Origin: Ectocarpus siliculosus
Lineage: Eukaryota > Sar > Phaeophyceae > Ectocarpales > Ectocarpaceae
Reading direction: 5' to 3'
Assembly: GCA_000310025.1 (NCBI GenBank)
Contig: FN649727.1
Location: forward strand, 3,737,992 to 3,801,991
DNA: 64,000 nucleotides
The notes below the pieces were generated by a model, which worked only from the letters and a program-made list of their open reading frames with translations, was not told the DNA's origin and did not search any database. Each line of letters begins with the position of its first letter. Positions within the stretch are counted from its first letter, which is position 1. Below, in pieces: positions 1 through 17,300 of this stretch. A program made the position numbers and the translations under genes.

Positions 1-551
1 CGGTGTGCTCGAGGGGCAGGCGCGTAAAGCTGAAGCTGTTGTCGCCGACACCACGCAAACCACGATGGAGATGAGTAAGCCACTCGCAAAGGTAAGAGGC
101 AAGCATGTTTTCATTGAATGCAAAGGGTGGAGACCAAAAGCTTCACCCAGTGATCTTGTGCAATGGAATCAGACCGCCGTCAGATCTTGGCGGGTTGGCT
201 GTTAATTCGCTACCATTCGTGGTAGTGAAAGACTTCTGGCTCCTCTGCAACTGGTCCTCGCAGCTCTTTGTGTATGTATCTATCTGAAGGAAGGGATTCC
301 TGGCACTGTAGGGCAATAGTGACGTCACGGCTTAAATCTACCTCCCTACCGAATAACATGGTTCCTATCGTGTCCAATGAACCGCATTTCAACAAATGCT
401 TAGTCCATGGCTGACCCCCCTCCCCCCCCCCTACGGCTGCTACTCCCAGATTGATCTGTACAGCATCCTAGCCAAGGCTCCTCCTGTCGCGCCACGTAGC
501 ACAGCATCACACCGTCCGGTCGACGGGATCGGCTGCAGCGTTGACCCAACC

Positions 552-2154
552 ATGTCGAACAAGGCCGGAATGAAGCGACACAAGCGAGAGCAAGGTTCCT
601 TGCGCAGACTAGCGAGTAGTGTCGTCGTCGGGGGAGACGAACGACCAGCGTTTGAAACAGCACTGCGGTTGAACCCGCGAGAGGAGGTGGGCGGATACCT
701 GAAGAGAGACCCGCTGGGAGACGAGGTCGCCGAGTTAACCGCCAAGCTTCAGGAAAGCCTTCGAAGGTGAGGAGGGGGGAAAACCGAGAGCAGGTGCGGT
801 CGTGGCGAGCATGTTTTGTCGGGGATCTCTAGCAGCCGACGTCGTCGGTGTATCAAACGCGGGCGGTTGGTTTACCCAGATGATGTCGATTAATGTGCTT
901 GGTTTTCGGTAATTTGTTAGAAGCACAATGCTCAATGGCCGTGCCATGCTATGACCCACGGCATCAAGCGCCTTTGGTTTGATGTTGCTATTTACGTTTG
1001 TCGTCGTACTTCTGGTATGAGCGCCCCAGTCAAGCATCGCGCTAAGCCTGGTGGGAGAGGCAGTATGTTTGGTCTGCGTCGGTATGTGTTTGTGCCGATC
1101 TTACTCGGTTGGTTCAACGAAAAGAAATAACACAGTTTCTTTCGCTTTCCGCCTACATGTCCCAATCCCCCCCCGCCCCGTCAGGGTCACACAAGACACG
1201 CAGAGACACAAACATAGGCAACCTGTCGGCGTAGCCCGGCATTACGCGGCCATCCTTGGGGACAGGACCCGACCACTTAACATAGCCAAGAGGTTGCCAA
1301 CACATGGCCGTGATGAGGATAACATTGACGACAACGACGACACGAATGCTACGTCATCGCATGATTCTCGTCCTTGTCGAGCAACAACGGACGATCGTGA
1401 TAACGGCCGCGCGGCCGACGTCTTTCAACACTCGTGCCGTCGTGACCGAGGGAGAGGAGAAGACTCCGCAAAGAGTGGTCGAACAAGCAACAGCACAAGA
1501 ACAACAACCAGGCACAACAGCAGAAAGAAGGTCGATTCCGAAACCAGTGCAACAAGAGGGGGTCGCGATTCTACCTCTGGAACAGGTCTTGAGGTCGGTC
1601 GGGGTGGCGTGAGATGGCTGCCTGATGATGAGGCGGAATTGCATTCTCCCGTGACGGGGCCACCAATCGGGTGCGGAGGACCCCATGACCTTCAGGCCCC
1701 GCAACAGGAACAACAACCCCCGGACGATGTTCTCGAGCCAGGGACCACAAACAGCGACTGTGGGGAAGAACCGTTCGAATCGGCAGACGGTGCACCGGAA
1801 AGCGTTTCGGGGTCTGTGGCAGCGGCCCCGAGCATCGTCACCACAGAAGGAGGCGTTTCAGGGATAAGCTTGGGTGTCGCTATGGAAAGCAAGGAACACG
1901 CAGGCCGAAATAATGGAGATGGTGTCATCAGCGAGCGAGAAGACTATTCTTCGGGCCACGAGGCCACGGGGGAGGACGGGGTACTGCTGTCCAAAGACGG
2001 TACTGCTCCTTCTTCTGCTGCTACTGCTTCTGCTGCTGCGCTGAGGATCGAGGCTTGTTGGCGAGGTTTCGTCGGAAGACGTGTCGCCAAACGCTTGCTA
2101 CGATCTGGACTTCTCGATGCTCTACGCAGTATCGGCGGTGGGAAGATTTCCAAG
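552..2154 (+). CDS. Hypothetical protein exons with an IQ-like motif (incomplete model)
   Basis: Two stretches look coding. The first is 552-766: ATG followed by a basic then amphipathic segment, ending at a GT donor (cgaag|gtgagg) in phase 2. The second is an open frame from about 1051 to 2154, ending at a good donor (tccaag|gtgaga) in phase 0. The second frame is Ser/Thr/Gly-rich and probably disordered. Near its end (about 2038-2110) is an IQ-like calmodulin-binding motif, ALRIEACWRGFVGRRVAKRL. IQ motifs bind calmodulin or related EF-hand proteins; that is family knowledge, and the partner here is unknown. The exact acceptor of the second exon could not be fixed. These exons may be the 5' part of the kinase gene at 5904 or a separate gene. 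The upstream part of the 1051 frame may be untranslated or intronic. Confidence 0.4.
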
Positions 2155-2520
2155 GTGAGACATGCAGAGTTGGCAGAAACGTAGATCGACTGGTCGCTCC
2201 GCCAAGTATCTCCTACTGAGAGTACGGGCTGTGCCCTCCTTACACATCGAGCTTGCGCGACATCTTCGAAGGCATGAGTCCACGGAAAGCTCCCTGACAA
2301 GGGCGGAGCCATCCGGCGCCACCCGATGCGCTCTGTGGAGTTGAACCGTTATGCAAACATCAAGGCCTCGAAAAAATGGAGGAGAGCGGAATGAGATATA
2401 ATACGACACGCTATATTATCCCTCGCTCGCCATCCGACGGACCTTGTCCAACCGCTCGTGGTCGTTTCGTGGCTTTTCGTATGGCGTGGATTGAGGGAAT
2501 GAAGGTGGTGTCGCTGACAG

Positions 2521-2630
2521 ATGTTGAAAGAGAAGATCGACGGGGCCTCAACCGCGCTCTTCGGCTGGCAACCCAATCCCGGCGTCAACTACCGCCGCAG
2601 GTACTTGATGGACAACGAGGTTGTGGCTAG
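2521..2630 (+). other. Possible short exon after the IQ-motif exon
   Basis: An AG acceptor (gctgacag|atg) is followed by 110 open bases ending at a GT donor (ggctag|gtgact). Read in phase 0, which matches the donor at 2154, it encodes a 36-residue segment including ALFGWQPNPGVNYRRRYL. No family is recognised. Only the splice sites and phase agreement support it. No convincing next exon was found immediately downstream. Confidence 0.25.
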
Positions 2631-3432
2631 GTGACTCTGGACCCAACTCTCTTCCGTTTTGTCTGCACCGACACACAGCAGTAAGAAAAACGTATGCGTG
2701 TCCATTCTTTACCATTCTTGCAGAATATTCCAGACGGTGTAGTTGAAGTACACGCCTCGAGGCTTTGTTCGCTCGTTGTACCCACCGAATATTTTATTTG
2801 GGTTCCCCCGTGTCCGCGACAATTGTTCATGTCATACCCATATTTCTGCGTTTCTTCCTACCGCCTGCGGCTCTCGTGTGGTTCAAAAGGCGAATATCTT
2901 CGAGTGTGTTCGCTTCGTGAAGTCATTGCAGAGGCGGCGTGCCCGTGTCGTGGAAGCGAGGAAGAGGAGGTGGGATCCGGGAAAGATGGAGGCGGGCGTG
3001 CGTTTTTTCTTGAGCTTAGCTTAACCGCTTCTTGAAGGGTGGCACCATTCGCGATGAAAACCATTTTCCCGAACTAGTAGCTGAGAATCGCCCTGGCTGC
3101 AACTGCACGCAGTTGTAGCTCGGTCCTGAAGTCAACGGCAGTCCGATGCAGGCGCTTCGAAATATCTGTCGAATGAAAAGACACATCCTAGACGTATTAC
3201 CAAGGCACACGAACGTAGTTGCATGCAACCGTCTTGTAGATGGAGGCATGAAGCCCAGTGTTGGACAATGTGACGGACTTCACCCCGGAGTGACTTGCCC
3301 CGCTTCCACGCCCCGCATTGCATTCCCTCCCTTGTAATATCTCACGGGGCCCCTTTCTGGCAGATGGATAGCTGAGAGGCGTCAGAGAAGGGAGAGCACG
3401 AAGAACGTTCCTCCCGGGCTTCTTCAAGGTCC

Positions 3433-3906
3433 ATGACAAGGTCCAAGAGCAACCCAAATAGTCACGCTAGACCGCAGAGACAAGCCGCTGGTGGTGATTC
3501 TAAAAGCGCACCTGTGGCAATCAGTAGGAGGCTAGAAACGGCTCGTTTGTTGAGATGGAACAGGGTTTGGCCGGAAGGCGGCAAAGACAACTGGAGATCA
3601 ATAGCCTCGTGTGACAGATCACTGCGGCCGAACGCGACACAGAACTCACCCTTCGTTCGCGTACGAGTTGATTTTGTAAGTGGACTGGTTGGTTGTGCAG
3701 TCCAATGTTAGAGATTTCCGGAAACCTCCATATTTAAAGGTAAGGCTGTTTTCTTCGTAGATGGAAAAACGTGATGTTTGTGGTATTCAGGAAGAATTGG
3801 ATAACCGGGGTCACGAAGAACATACCTCGCGTACACCCCCCCCGGACATTATCGTACGCTTTGGAATCCGTAGGCCGTCACGCCTGAGAGCACGAGGGAT
3901 GACTAC
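3433..3906 (+). other. Possible two-exon coding segment, function unknown
   Basis: A frame from ATG 3433 runs to about 3675 and ends at a consensus donor (gattttgtaagt). A second open stretch begins after an AG at about 3760 and continues past 3906 (end of the second exon not fixed). The joined product would be basic, with no recognised domain. It could be an exon pair of the gene that continues into the kinase, or chance open frame. The rest of 2631-5903 shows nothing convincing. The open frames at 5120-5550 occur on both strands at once, so they carry no coding evidence. Confidence 0.22.
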
Positions 3907-5903
3907 GGAGTACGTGAGCGCGCTAAAGGGTAGAAGCGCTCGCTAACATAGATGGCCACAAAGTAGTGTCTTTTCCCGCCCACCCATATTGTTTCCTTGG
4001 AAGGTGGGGGGAACGGGAACTGGTACGAAGTCGTTATTTCCTCCTGTTGGTGTGTAGTATTGTTAGTGGATGCGGGGGTGTAGTCGATTGGTCGAGTACC
4101 ATTTGGGGACTTCGTCATTCCAGACCCCTGCGTGCAGTAGCGATAGTCGGATTTCCCCGGCAGGATAGCGCTGACTTGTGAGCAGAGAGAGGGAAGAAAC
4201 GGTACTCATTCAGAAGTACCTACAATTTGCAGCCGAACATCTGCGGGTGTGATGTGTAGTAACTCGAAGACGCCATCAATCACCGGTTTAAAATAGCGAG
4301 ACATCTTGCAACCAACCGTGCATGGAGTCATGCGCGATCACAACGAACAATGACATTTTTTTTTCTTGACGTAGGCTGGGTACAATGTAGACTATGTATG
4401 TTTCCAACCTATACTGGTCGGGTACGCCAATCGTTCATCGAATTTTCGAAACTCAGGTGTGCTTGCTGATCATTTTTGAAAACGTTCGCAAAATATGTGG
4501 TCGGAGATCGAATAATACTGCTGTGTAAGCTTGTTGGGCATTCATTTTCGAAGGATCCCCAACGTTGGAGTTCTTTGGTAGATATCATTGATATTTATTT
4601 CTTCAGTGTGTATTTCTCCAGAAATGTATGTGGTTCGAGAGAGCTGCACGTGCTGTGATTAAAGCTTGGGAAAACATACTACCCTCCAGAGTGTACACGA
4701 GTCGTTAGAACCTCGCGTTGATTACTCTGGATACACAACACAATCCGCGCAATGTGTATCCGTAGTTGGCGGCGAAACCTGTGCGGCGAACGGCGAAACC
4801 AGAGTTCCGCCGCATGGACAGAGTTCGCCGCATGTAACCGTCATGGCTTGTTATCCCGACAAAAGGTTCATCCGACACCTACTACCTGGTACCAGCACGC
4901 ACACCATGTACACCAGCAAATGACACATGGGAGATGTTCCGCATCTCCACTGGGAGAGCCGTAGACACTTCCTTCAAAAACCATCATAAATCTCCAGCAT
5001 CATAGACTGTACGTACATACACGATGGCGACGGAGCATATTTCTGTGCGCTGCTGCATGCAACCAATGACACCTGCCCATCATGTGTTGGCATGCAAAAG
5101 CTAGTCGGCGTACATCGTCTTGAGAACCGACAGTGTCATTGACTGCTTTTGCGGGTGTCCACCGTTGCGAACCAGCGTATACCGACGAATGGGGGGCGGA
5201 GCGAGCACCCTTCACGGAGACTCTTCCGTCAGCGGTCACCGCCGCCAGAACGTGCTGGAAGGTGTCGTCGGTCACGCCGGAGGGTCGTTCCACACGGAGA
5301 AAGACATAACCTCCGTTCGTGCGGAAAGGAAAAGAGCTTCTGGTGCCACCACTGGTGCCACTACTGCCGCTGCTGTGGTATCATCGGTGCAGAGACGGGA
5401 GCGCGCCAGCTCGCAGAGAGTTTTTTGCGAACAACACGCGGAGCCAAGGATATCAGCAGACCATGCCGCCAGCGAGTTCACCTCTGGGTAGGGCAACGGC
5501 ATCGCAGCAGAAAAACATACCGTAGGATCAGTAATTTGGTTATCTTGTAGAGTTGGTGGTTATGATACATAATTTTAACGATGATTTAAAGGTGCTACGT
5601 GGAGTTCGATGGCGGAACTTGTGAGCAGAGAGGAGATCCACGGCACTACGATCTACGCTGTCTGCAATTCTTGCTCATTGGCAATGTCCACCAACCAAAC
5701 ACGTGTAGTAGTTAAAACGAAAACGGTGTCGCCGGGCGTTTATCGACTCCACGATGTTGTCCGAAGTTTTGCCCTCCCTGTGTTTGTTTTGTCTGTACTG
5801 AGTCAACACTTCGTGTGCGGCATTCCGCGGTTCAATCGATTTATTCTACGTGCCCAGGCATTTGGCGCATCCCCCAACCAGCCGGACGCACAAGGGAAAG
5901 GAC

Positions 5904-10848
<4,945 letters not shown>

Positions 10849-12530
10849 GTGTGAATCATTTTACACCAGGTTCACGTTCCATACGGTACCATACATTGGC
10901 AGTGGCGAAGACCTGCATGTCATGTTGTTGTTTATGATGTACGGTGCGCGTTCTCTTCCTTGCTTTGTTTTCTCCACGACGAAGAGGATGCATAAATGAA
11001 ATCCATACGATATTGTCTTGTTTCACGCAGACGGCATGTGTGTGGCAGTCTCCGGTGGAAGTTTTGGGCACTATGGCATCTAACAACTTTTCCAACACAG
11101 GAAGATGTATTGTTTCGCCCACATCACGGCCACTGGTCTCGGTCTCTCTTGCTTGTGTTGTTGGAAGATACAATTGTACGAAGTTCGTGTTTGGGTTCTG
11201 GTTTGTGTTTTCTATTTCCTGCCCAGTTGTTGTTATAACCTACTGCCGGGATTCGTGCCGTCCGTCTCCTAAAGCAGACGTCTGATACCCTCTCCCGTCT
11301 CTCCCCTCCTCTCTCTTGTTTTTACCCGTCCCCTTCTCCTTTTCCTTGGTTGTGCCCCCGTCGGATCTGTCCCTGTGCGCATGTGGCGGAATGGTGACGC
11401 ACCGAACGCATGTTTGCGTACCATGTGCACACAACAACACGAGCAGAAACTCGTGAAAAAGATGGAAGCGGACCATGCAACAAGCAACAGACAGTAGGAG
11501 AGTTGACCCCCAGCCCCTTGTGTTCGACCACCGTCGTGGCCGAAAGTCGTCCAGTGGATGATGGGGAGAGACCAGCGCTAGTGTCGCCGGTTGCATGGGC
11601 GCGGTATAATAGATTGGCGTAGTTGGCGAGGGGAACAGGTTGGGTGGACGGAGGGGGGGCGAGAAAGGGACTTCTTGTGCTAGAATATTGCCTTGATTTA
11701 CTTACCGTCGCCAGCGCTGTGTGTGTTCATTATTACCATCGACCGCGCTAACCGGCTGACCAATGAAAAAACGTCAGTCTTCGTGCGGTTGAAAAAAAAA
11801 ACGCTTTTAAATGCCGTTAACTGGGACCCCACGGGGCGGCATTGTGTGTGTATGTGTGTGAGAGTGTGAGTGTGACAAGAGACCCAGAGAGGGGGGAGGA
11901 TTACGGAAGAAAGTGACACCGGCACAGGAAGGTCGAGTGGACAGTTCGTAGACGAAAACCAAGTGATGTATACGTGATGACTACATTGCCACCTACTCAA
12001 CGCTTCAAAGCATAGCCTGCGCGCCGCGCGACGTGACGTTCATCATGGCCGTATTCTCTAGCCGGCGCATAGATACCATCATTCAGGCCCCGCAGGACTC
12101 TGCCACGACAAAAACGCAGACCTTCTGTGGACTACACTCACAAATGGCGTAAGCAAACCTGTTTCACACCGACAGGAACAAACACGTCCCGGAATACTCG
12201 GTCCGGCGCCTTCACAGCGGGGAAACCCGGACCCCTGCCATATTTCTCCCGATTTGGGGATTTGTGTGCACGCTCTCGACGCAATGACTATGTATGTACA
12301 CTCAATACGGTGGGCGATGATGGTGGACCCTGTCGCCGGTGTTAACACAGATAATGAATGCCCCATTGTCAAGGTGTTAGCTAACGAAGAGGATATACAT
12401 GACGAAGACAACAAAATCCCGGACCGGTTCATCCTCCCTCGAGCGATTAAACCCCCAAAAGGCAACGAAAGTTGGTTCATAAGGTGCCGCCGTCGAAAAC
12501 CGCCAAATGACGCCAGGATAACCATCTAGT
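10849..12530. other. Intergenic or intronic sequence without a recognised gene
   Basis: Short open frames occur on both strands but none shows a recognisable domain. A possible last exon of the kinase starts after an AG at about 11097 and would end with a stop at about 11240; it is unsupported by homology. A region at 11736-11870 with a CTGACCAATGAAAA core resembles sequence at 23505-23640, suggesting a degraded dispersed repeat. Confidence 0.4.
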
Positions 12531-12531
12531 A

Positions 12532-13574
12532 CAGTAGTGGGCCCGCTATAGTGCCGGGTAGTGTCCAGAGGGAAAAGCGGCACTATAGCGGGCACCGGCA
12601 GTATTCAGAATAGTGCCTCAATAGTGCCGGACCGGCACTATTGAGGCTTCGAATATCCCTCAGTAGTGCCGGTCCGGCACTATTGAGGAGGTGGTGGTTT
12701 CATGGTGTAGCGCTCAAGCTTTGCGGGGCCAACACAGTACGATGTGGATCGTGGATCGAATATGTGTGTACTATGAGTGGACGTGTAAGTCCTCGTTGCT
12801 CTCCTTCGATGTTACCAGATAAAAAAAAGACAGCAGAGAACCACGACAGGAAGCGCACCGCACGGAAAATAAACGGCCATTACATGCTACCACAGCTATT
12901 CTCCCCGCCCTCACTACGTACCAGCAACTCTATCATGTTTGCCTGCTGGCGCACCCCTTGGATGTTGCAAGAAATAATCAAAACAACCCGAAGAACACAA
13001 GCACGACAGGAAGCGCACCGCGAGAAAAAAACAACCATTACTACCTACCACAGTTATACCCGCCGCCCTCGCAACGTAGCAGCAACTCCCTAATGTCTGC
13101 CTGGCGCACCCCCTTGGATGTTACTAGAAGAAACAAGACAAAAAGAAAAGCACGACAGGAAGCGCACTGGAAGCAAAAGCAAACAACCATTGCTACAACA
13201 GCTGTACCCCTCGACCTTACTCCGTGGCAGCAACAAACTCTCTCATGTCTGCCTGGCGCACCCGCTTAGCGGAATGCGCTGCAATCATCGCCATCTTCCG
13301 CACAAGGCATGGTGCGTGCGCCTCTGCGTAGAGCTCTTAGGGTCTGCAGCAGCAGGTGTACACTATTTTCAGTGTGGCGTCTGTCCTCTGGCGTGTGTTG
13401 TGGTGTGTGTGTGTGTGTGTCTACAGCACTACAGCAGTAGTGAACCGGCACTATTGGGGGGCACAGCGGCGCCCAACCGGCACTATTGAGGGCGCTGTCC
13501 GTGTCCCGAAATTTTACCGGCACTATACCGGGCACCGGCACTATTCAACCGGCACTATAGCGGGCCCCCTACTG
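12532..13574. mobile_element. MITE-like DNA transposon with terminal inverted repeats and TA target duplication
   Basis: The left end (cagtagtgggcccgctatag followed by tgccgg) and the reverse complement of the right end match with one mismatch over about 26 bases. Both ends are flanked by TA (12530-12531 and 13575-13576). CAGT-type termini with a TA duplication are characteristic of Tc1/mariner-pogo elements (family knowledge). There is no transposase frame, so the copy is non-autonomous. Inside each end the motif ccggcactat(a/t) is repeated many times in both orientations, including near-perfect palindromes around 12615-12647 and 12661-12690. The middle holds three tandem units (separate entry). 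Confidence 0.85.
12842..13268. repeat. Three tandem ~150-160 bp units inside the MITE
   Basis: The sequence cacgacaggaagcgcac recurs at 12842, 13002 and 13151, giving spacings of 160 and 149 bp. Each unit continues with an A-rich stretch, a cattac/cattgc block, ccacag(c/t)tat-like sequence, and ends near tgtctgcctggcgcacccc(c)ttgg. No coding role is apparent. Confidence 0.85.
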
Positions 13575-14381
13575 TAGTGCAAACAAGGTGGGATTTCGAA
13601 AGACAGCCGGCGGCTGACCTTGGTGAATTCTGCCGTCTCGCCAGGGTTTCGCTCTCGACAATACGCGCGGCGATAGAGTTAAAAATGCACTTGAGCAATG
13701 CCACCACACCTCAGCTGTGCCCGCGGCCGCCAAAAGAAACGACAAAATAAAACTGTTGAGAGTCGTCGACGTTTCATTCCCCAGCCTTCTCAACTCTCTG
13801 CTGCAGTCGACCCCGCCTGGTCGATAGAACGCCCCGGGTCACCCCAGCTCGGCACACACGCTTCATGTCCCACCACAAGTCCTCCAATTGCTGCCGAGCC
13901 TTCTACTCCTCACACCAAAGGCAACCCAACAACCAATCCGACAATTGACACTCACGGGACGCAGTCACCCGCAGATCAGCGGCGGTATTGCTGCCACACA
14001 ACAGTGTACCCCTCACCGATAACTAGTAGTCCCTTCTACCTTTCTTCCATTGATAGACGCGATTCTGGGCCCATTGGTGGCACAATAGCCCCCCCAAACG
14101 ACAGACTCCCTAGCTCTAATGCATCTTGGGAGGACATCTTATCGTTCTCAGACGCCCGCGATGGCGGAATGACAGCCTCGGGTCATTCTCGATCAACCAC
14201 CCGCCTGTTGGCGGAGTTCTCCCACTGCGCCCTCTGATCGCCGGTGCCCCCCCCCCCGTGACGTGGTCACCACCGGCCTCTAGGCACCGCATGGATTCTC
14301 CATTGCCCCAACTCCCTCTGGCGTTGGCAGTACCCTAGAGACACCGTGTCCGCAGTATCCTCTATCTCTACACCCCCGCCT

Positions 14382-17300
14382 CTACTCCTCCTCCTGAGCC
14401 TCCTGCGGAGGGGCTGTTGCATCACCAGCTGGCGGTGCCGGTGGTGCCGGTGGTGCCGGTGGTGCCGGCGCCGTGAACTCCTCGAGGATTCCCGCGGCCG
14501 TCGAGTGCGCCTCTTTTCTGCCGAGGCGGTACCGCACCACGTCCGCCAACCGCGGGTCCACTTTCCCTCTGCCGTTGCCCAAGCAATAGCTGCTCGTTTG
14601 AGAAGTCGTACGATTCGATGCGTTGTTCCACACGGTATCAGAAACGCCCGCGAGGGAGGGACGGAGGGCGGCACGTTGGGAACCGAGAAAGGAACACTCG
14701 AGCACCACTTCGTTAAGCGAGGTTTCCCGGATGTTGCAGCGAAGCATGTGCGATAAGATGGGTGCTTGGGTTGACTGCCGAGAGAGCCTCGATATCTAAT
14801 CTGCCTAAAACAAACCAATCAACCCTTTCGCTGCCTCCCACCCTCTCTCTCCCGAAAGACCGGCCCTCGAACTTGGAGCTTGCACAATACCTGAGCAGTT
14901 CTCTGTCCTGCTCTTCCGTAGACGGAAAGTTTTCGGACCGGTACGCCTGCAACTCCTCGAGGTAGAGTTCGGCGCCTTTGATCATCCCGTCCTCCCCGTC
15001 TCCCATGAGCTCTCCGATCTTGGTCGCGATCGGCGGAACGAGCGGGAGCACCTTTCGGACCTTCGAACCACGACGAGCGCACAAGAGCGAACGACGAGGG
15101 GCCGGTGGCGCGAGAGGCACAGCGGCGAGAGGCCCAACAACGAAACAAGTCACAATCAGCGCCGATCAGAGAGGTGCACTTGCGGAAGGAGGTACCTCAA
15201 AATCACGCTGTCCCCGCCGTAAAACATGAACCGGTGAGACACCAAAAGTACAACGCACAGCTGTTTCTTATTCTTGTTTGTTGACAGGAACAAAAAGCTC
15301 ACACTTCCATTGGTATATTATAATAGTATGGTTGCCGGTTAGAGCTGTCGACGACACCAGCCGAAGAAAAACACACGGCCGCTACACACCACAAGCACGA
15401 CATACACCGGGCCGACAACAAACAAACTCACCCCTATCTCAAACCGTCGCTCGTCACCACCGGCCTCCCTCGCGAACCGCTGCTGCGCGCGCAGGAACAG
15501 CTCGTTCATCAGCCCTACCCTTTCCGCCTCAGACAACGCACCCCGCGACCCTCGTTCTTCCTCCTCTTCTTGGGCCGCCGCTGCAGGGAGACCCCCCGCA
15601 TCCCCGCCTCCTACAACGCCTTCACCCGCAGCCGCAGTCGCGGTCGCCGCTCCCGCCGTCTCTTTTACCTCCTCCGTGGCTACCGCTACGGTGTCTCGGA
15701 CGAGAGCGTCCGAGCCACATAGCGGAAGCTCGAGCGGCACGTTCGGGGGCGCGGGGAAGCCGTACTGCACCATCAGCTGCTCGGCATTCAGCTGTTCTCC
15801 GTACGAAATGGTAACCTGCTTCGTCCAACAAACGCGAAGGGGGGAGGGGTGCGGGTGAGCAAGAGCACCATTGCCGTAATTTGATAAGGAACCTCTATTG
15901 GTGTTGCTGGCTGTTCGGCTCACTTGTTCCTCTGCTTCCATGCGTGCGCGTCAAACTGAGAGAGACCATCTGGTCAAGAATTGACGAGAAGAATGCCAAA
16001 AACGTCGTGTGGTCTCTGCGTTATCCCCGTACTCGAAAAACATATGGAGCCACGACAGGGGGTGTGAAGAAGAAGCTTGCCCCCAACTTGCATTTGACCA
16101 TAGGTTCTCGAGAAATAGACTGCTGTTGCGCGAGTCGTTTTCTCGGGTGCATTTCTCTCTCACCTCTTCCCCGGCGCTGATATTGCGCATCGCTTGGAGC
16201 TGGAACACGCCCGGTTGTGATTCTCCTCCACTGATGTACGTGAAGTTCGCGGCCGGATCAGCGAAGCCGTGGTTGGCCATGTCCTGTTGTCGGTCAAATT
16301 ACAAAGGGTTGGAACGCTAGACAAGGTGTGCGTACTGTTGATCAGTCGAAAATCAGTCTCCGCCCACCACAATTCTTGGGTCGACCGATCAGTCGCAACC
16401 AAGGCGATTTCCACAGTAGGGGGCATCGCACCATCTTCTCGCGCTTCTTGCAAAATGTTTCAATAGGGGGTCCGCATTCTGTCATGTCCATCCGTAGTCA
16501 GCCACTCTACGAGAGCCAAACCAACAACGTCATACAGATCGAAAGGAAGCAAGACGGCGATAAAGCGGGCTGGAACAGCGTCTTCGACCATTCGCTACTC
16601 CCCCTCTCGCATACGCCTAGCCCCCGTTTCAGACGCACCAGAAAGGGCACGAACGCGAAACGATCGCCGTCAGCCGCGAACGCCCTGCTCCGCACCATTG
16701 CGAACGCCCAAAGCAGAGCCATCGGCACCGCATCCGTCTCCTTTTCTGCCGCTTCTTTTGTGGCCGCTGCTGTTGCTGTTTCTCCTGCTGCTGCCGCCGC
16801 CTCACCTTCGGCGGTCTTCCTAGTCGCGTACACGGCCGTCTTGGGGTGAGAGAGCAGCGTCCGCATCAGGTCCGGGTACAAGGAGCGCACCCGCTCGACT
16901 TGCTTCCGAGCCCGCTCGGCCATCCCGCTGTTGTGTAGCTGGCCCAAGAGGCGCTCCGGTAGGCAGAAGGGTACCTCAAGGGGAATGTCAGGAAAACGCC
17001 AAGAAGGGGGGGGAGAGTAGGAGATAAGGGGGACGGTGTGCGGTTCAAAAATAGATCCACTACAAGCTGGGACACGATCGATAGGCAAATGGTCAAGGCG
17101 CGGGTTTGCCATCGTAAATCGCGGACGCGCATCATCATCGGTGTGTGAAGTGTGCAGCATGTCAATCCTCGAAAAAAAGCACTTGTAGATACTTTGAAGC
17201 GCACCCTCAAGAGGAAAGATCGCGACAACAGGTGAGTTCCGAGGCTTTTGACGCCGAAAAAAAATCGTCTCCTCTGCCGGCACCGTGGGCAGGCCTACCT

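Noticed and set aside
5120-5550. Overlapping open frames on both strands near 5.1-5.5 kb
   Set aside because: Several frames are open at once and none has a recognisable motif, so coding strand cannot be decided.
11736-11870. A defined SINE with the CTGACCAATGAAAA core
   Set aside because: Similarity to 23505-23640 and 23650-23697 is short and patchy, and ends could not be defined.
14346-15814. Plus-strand open frames over the SET gene (for example 14346-14756, 15278-15814)
   Set aside because: They are antisense shadows of the SET exons; the minus strand carries the conserved family blocks and correct splice phases.
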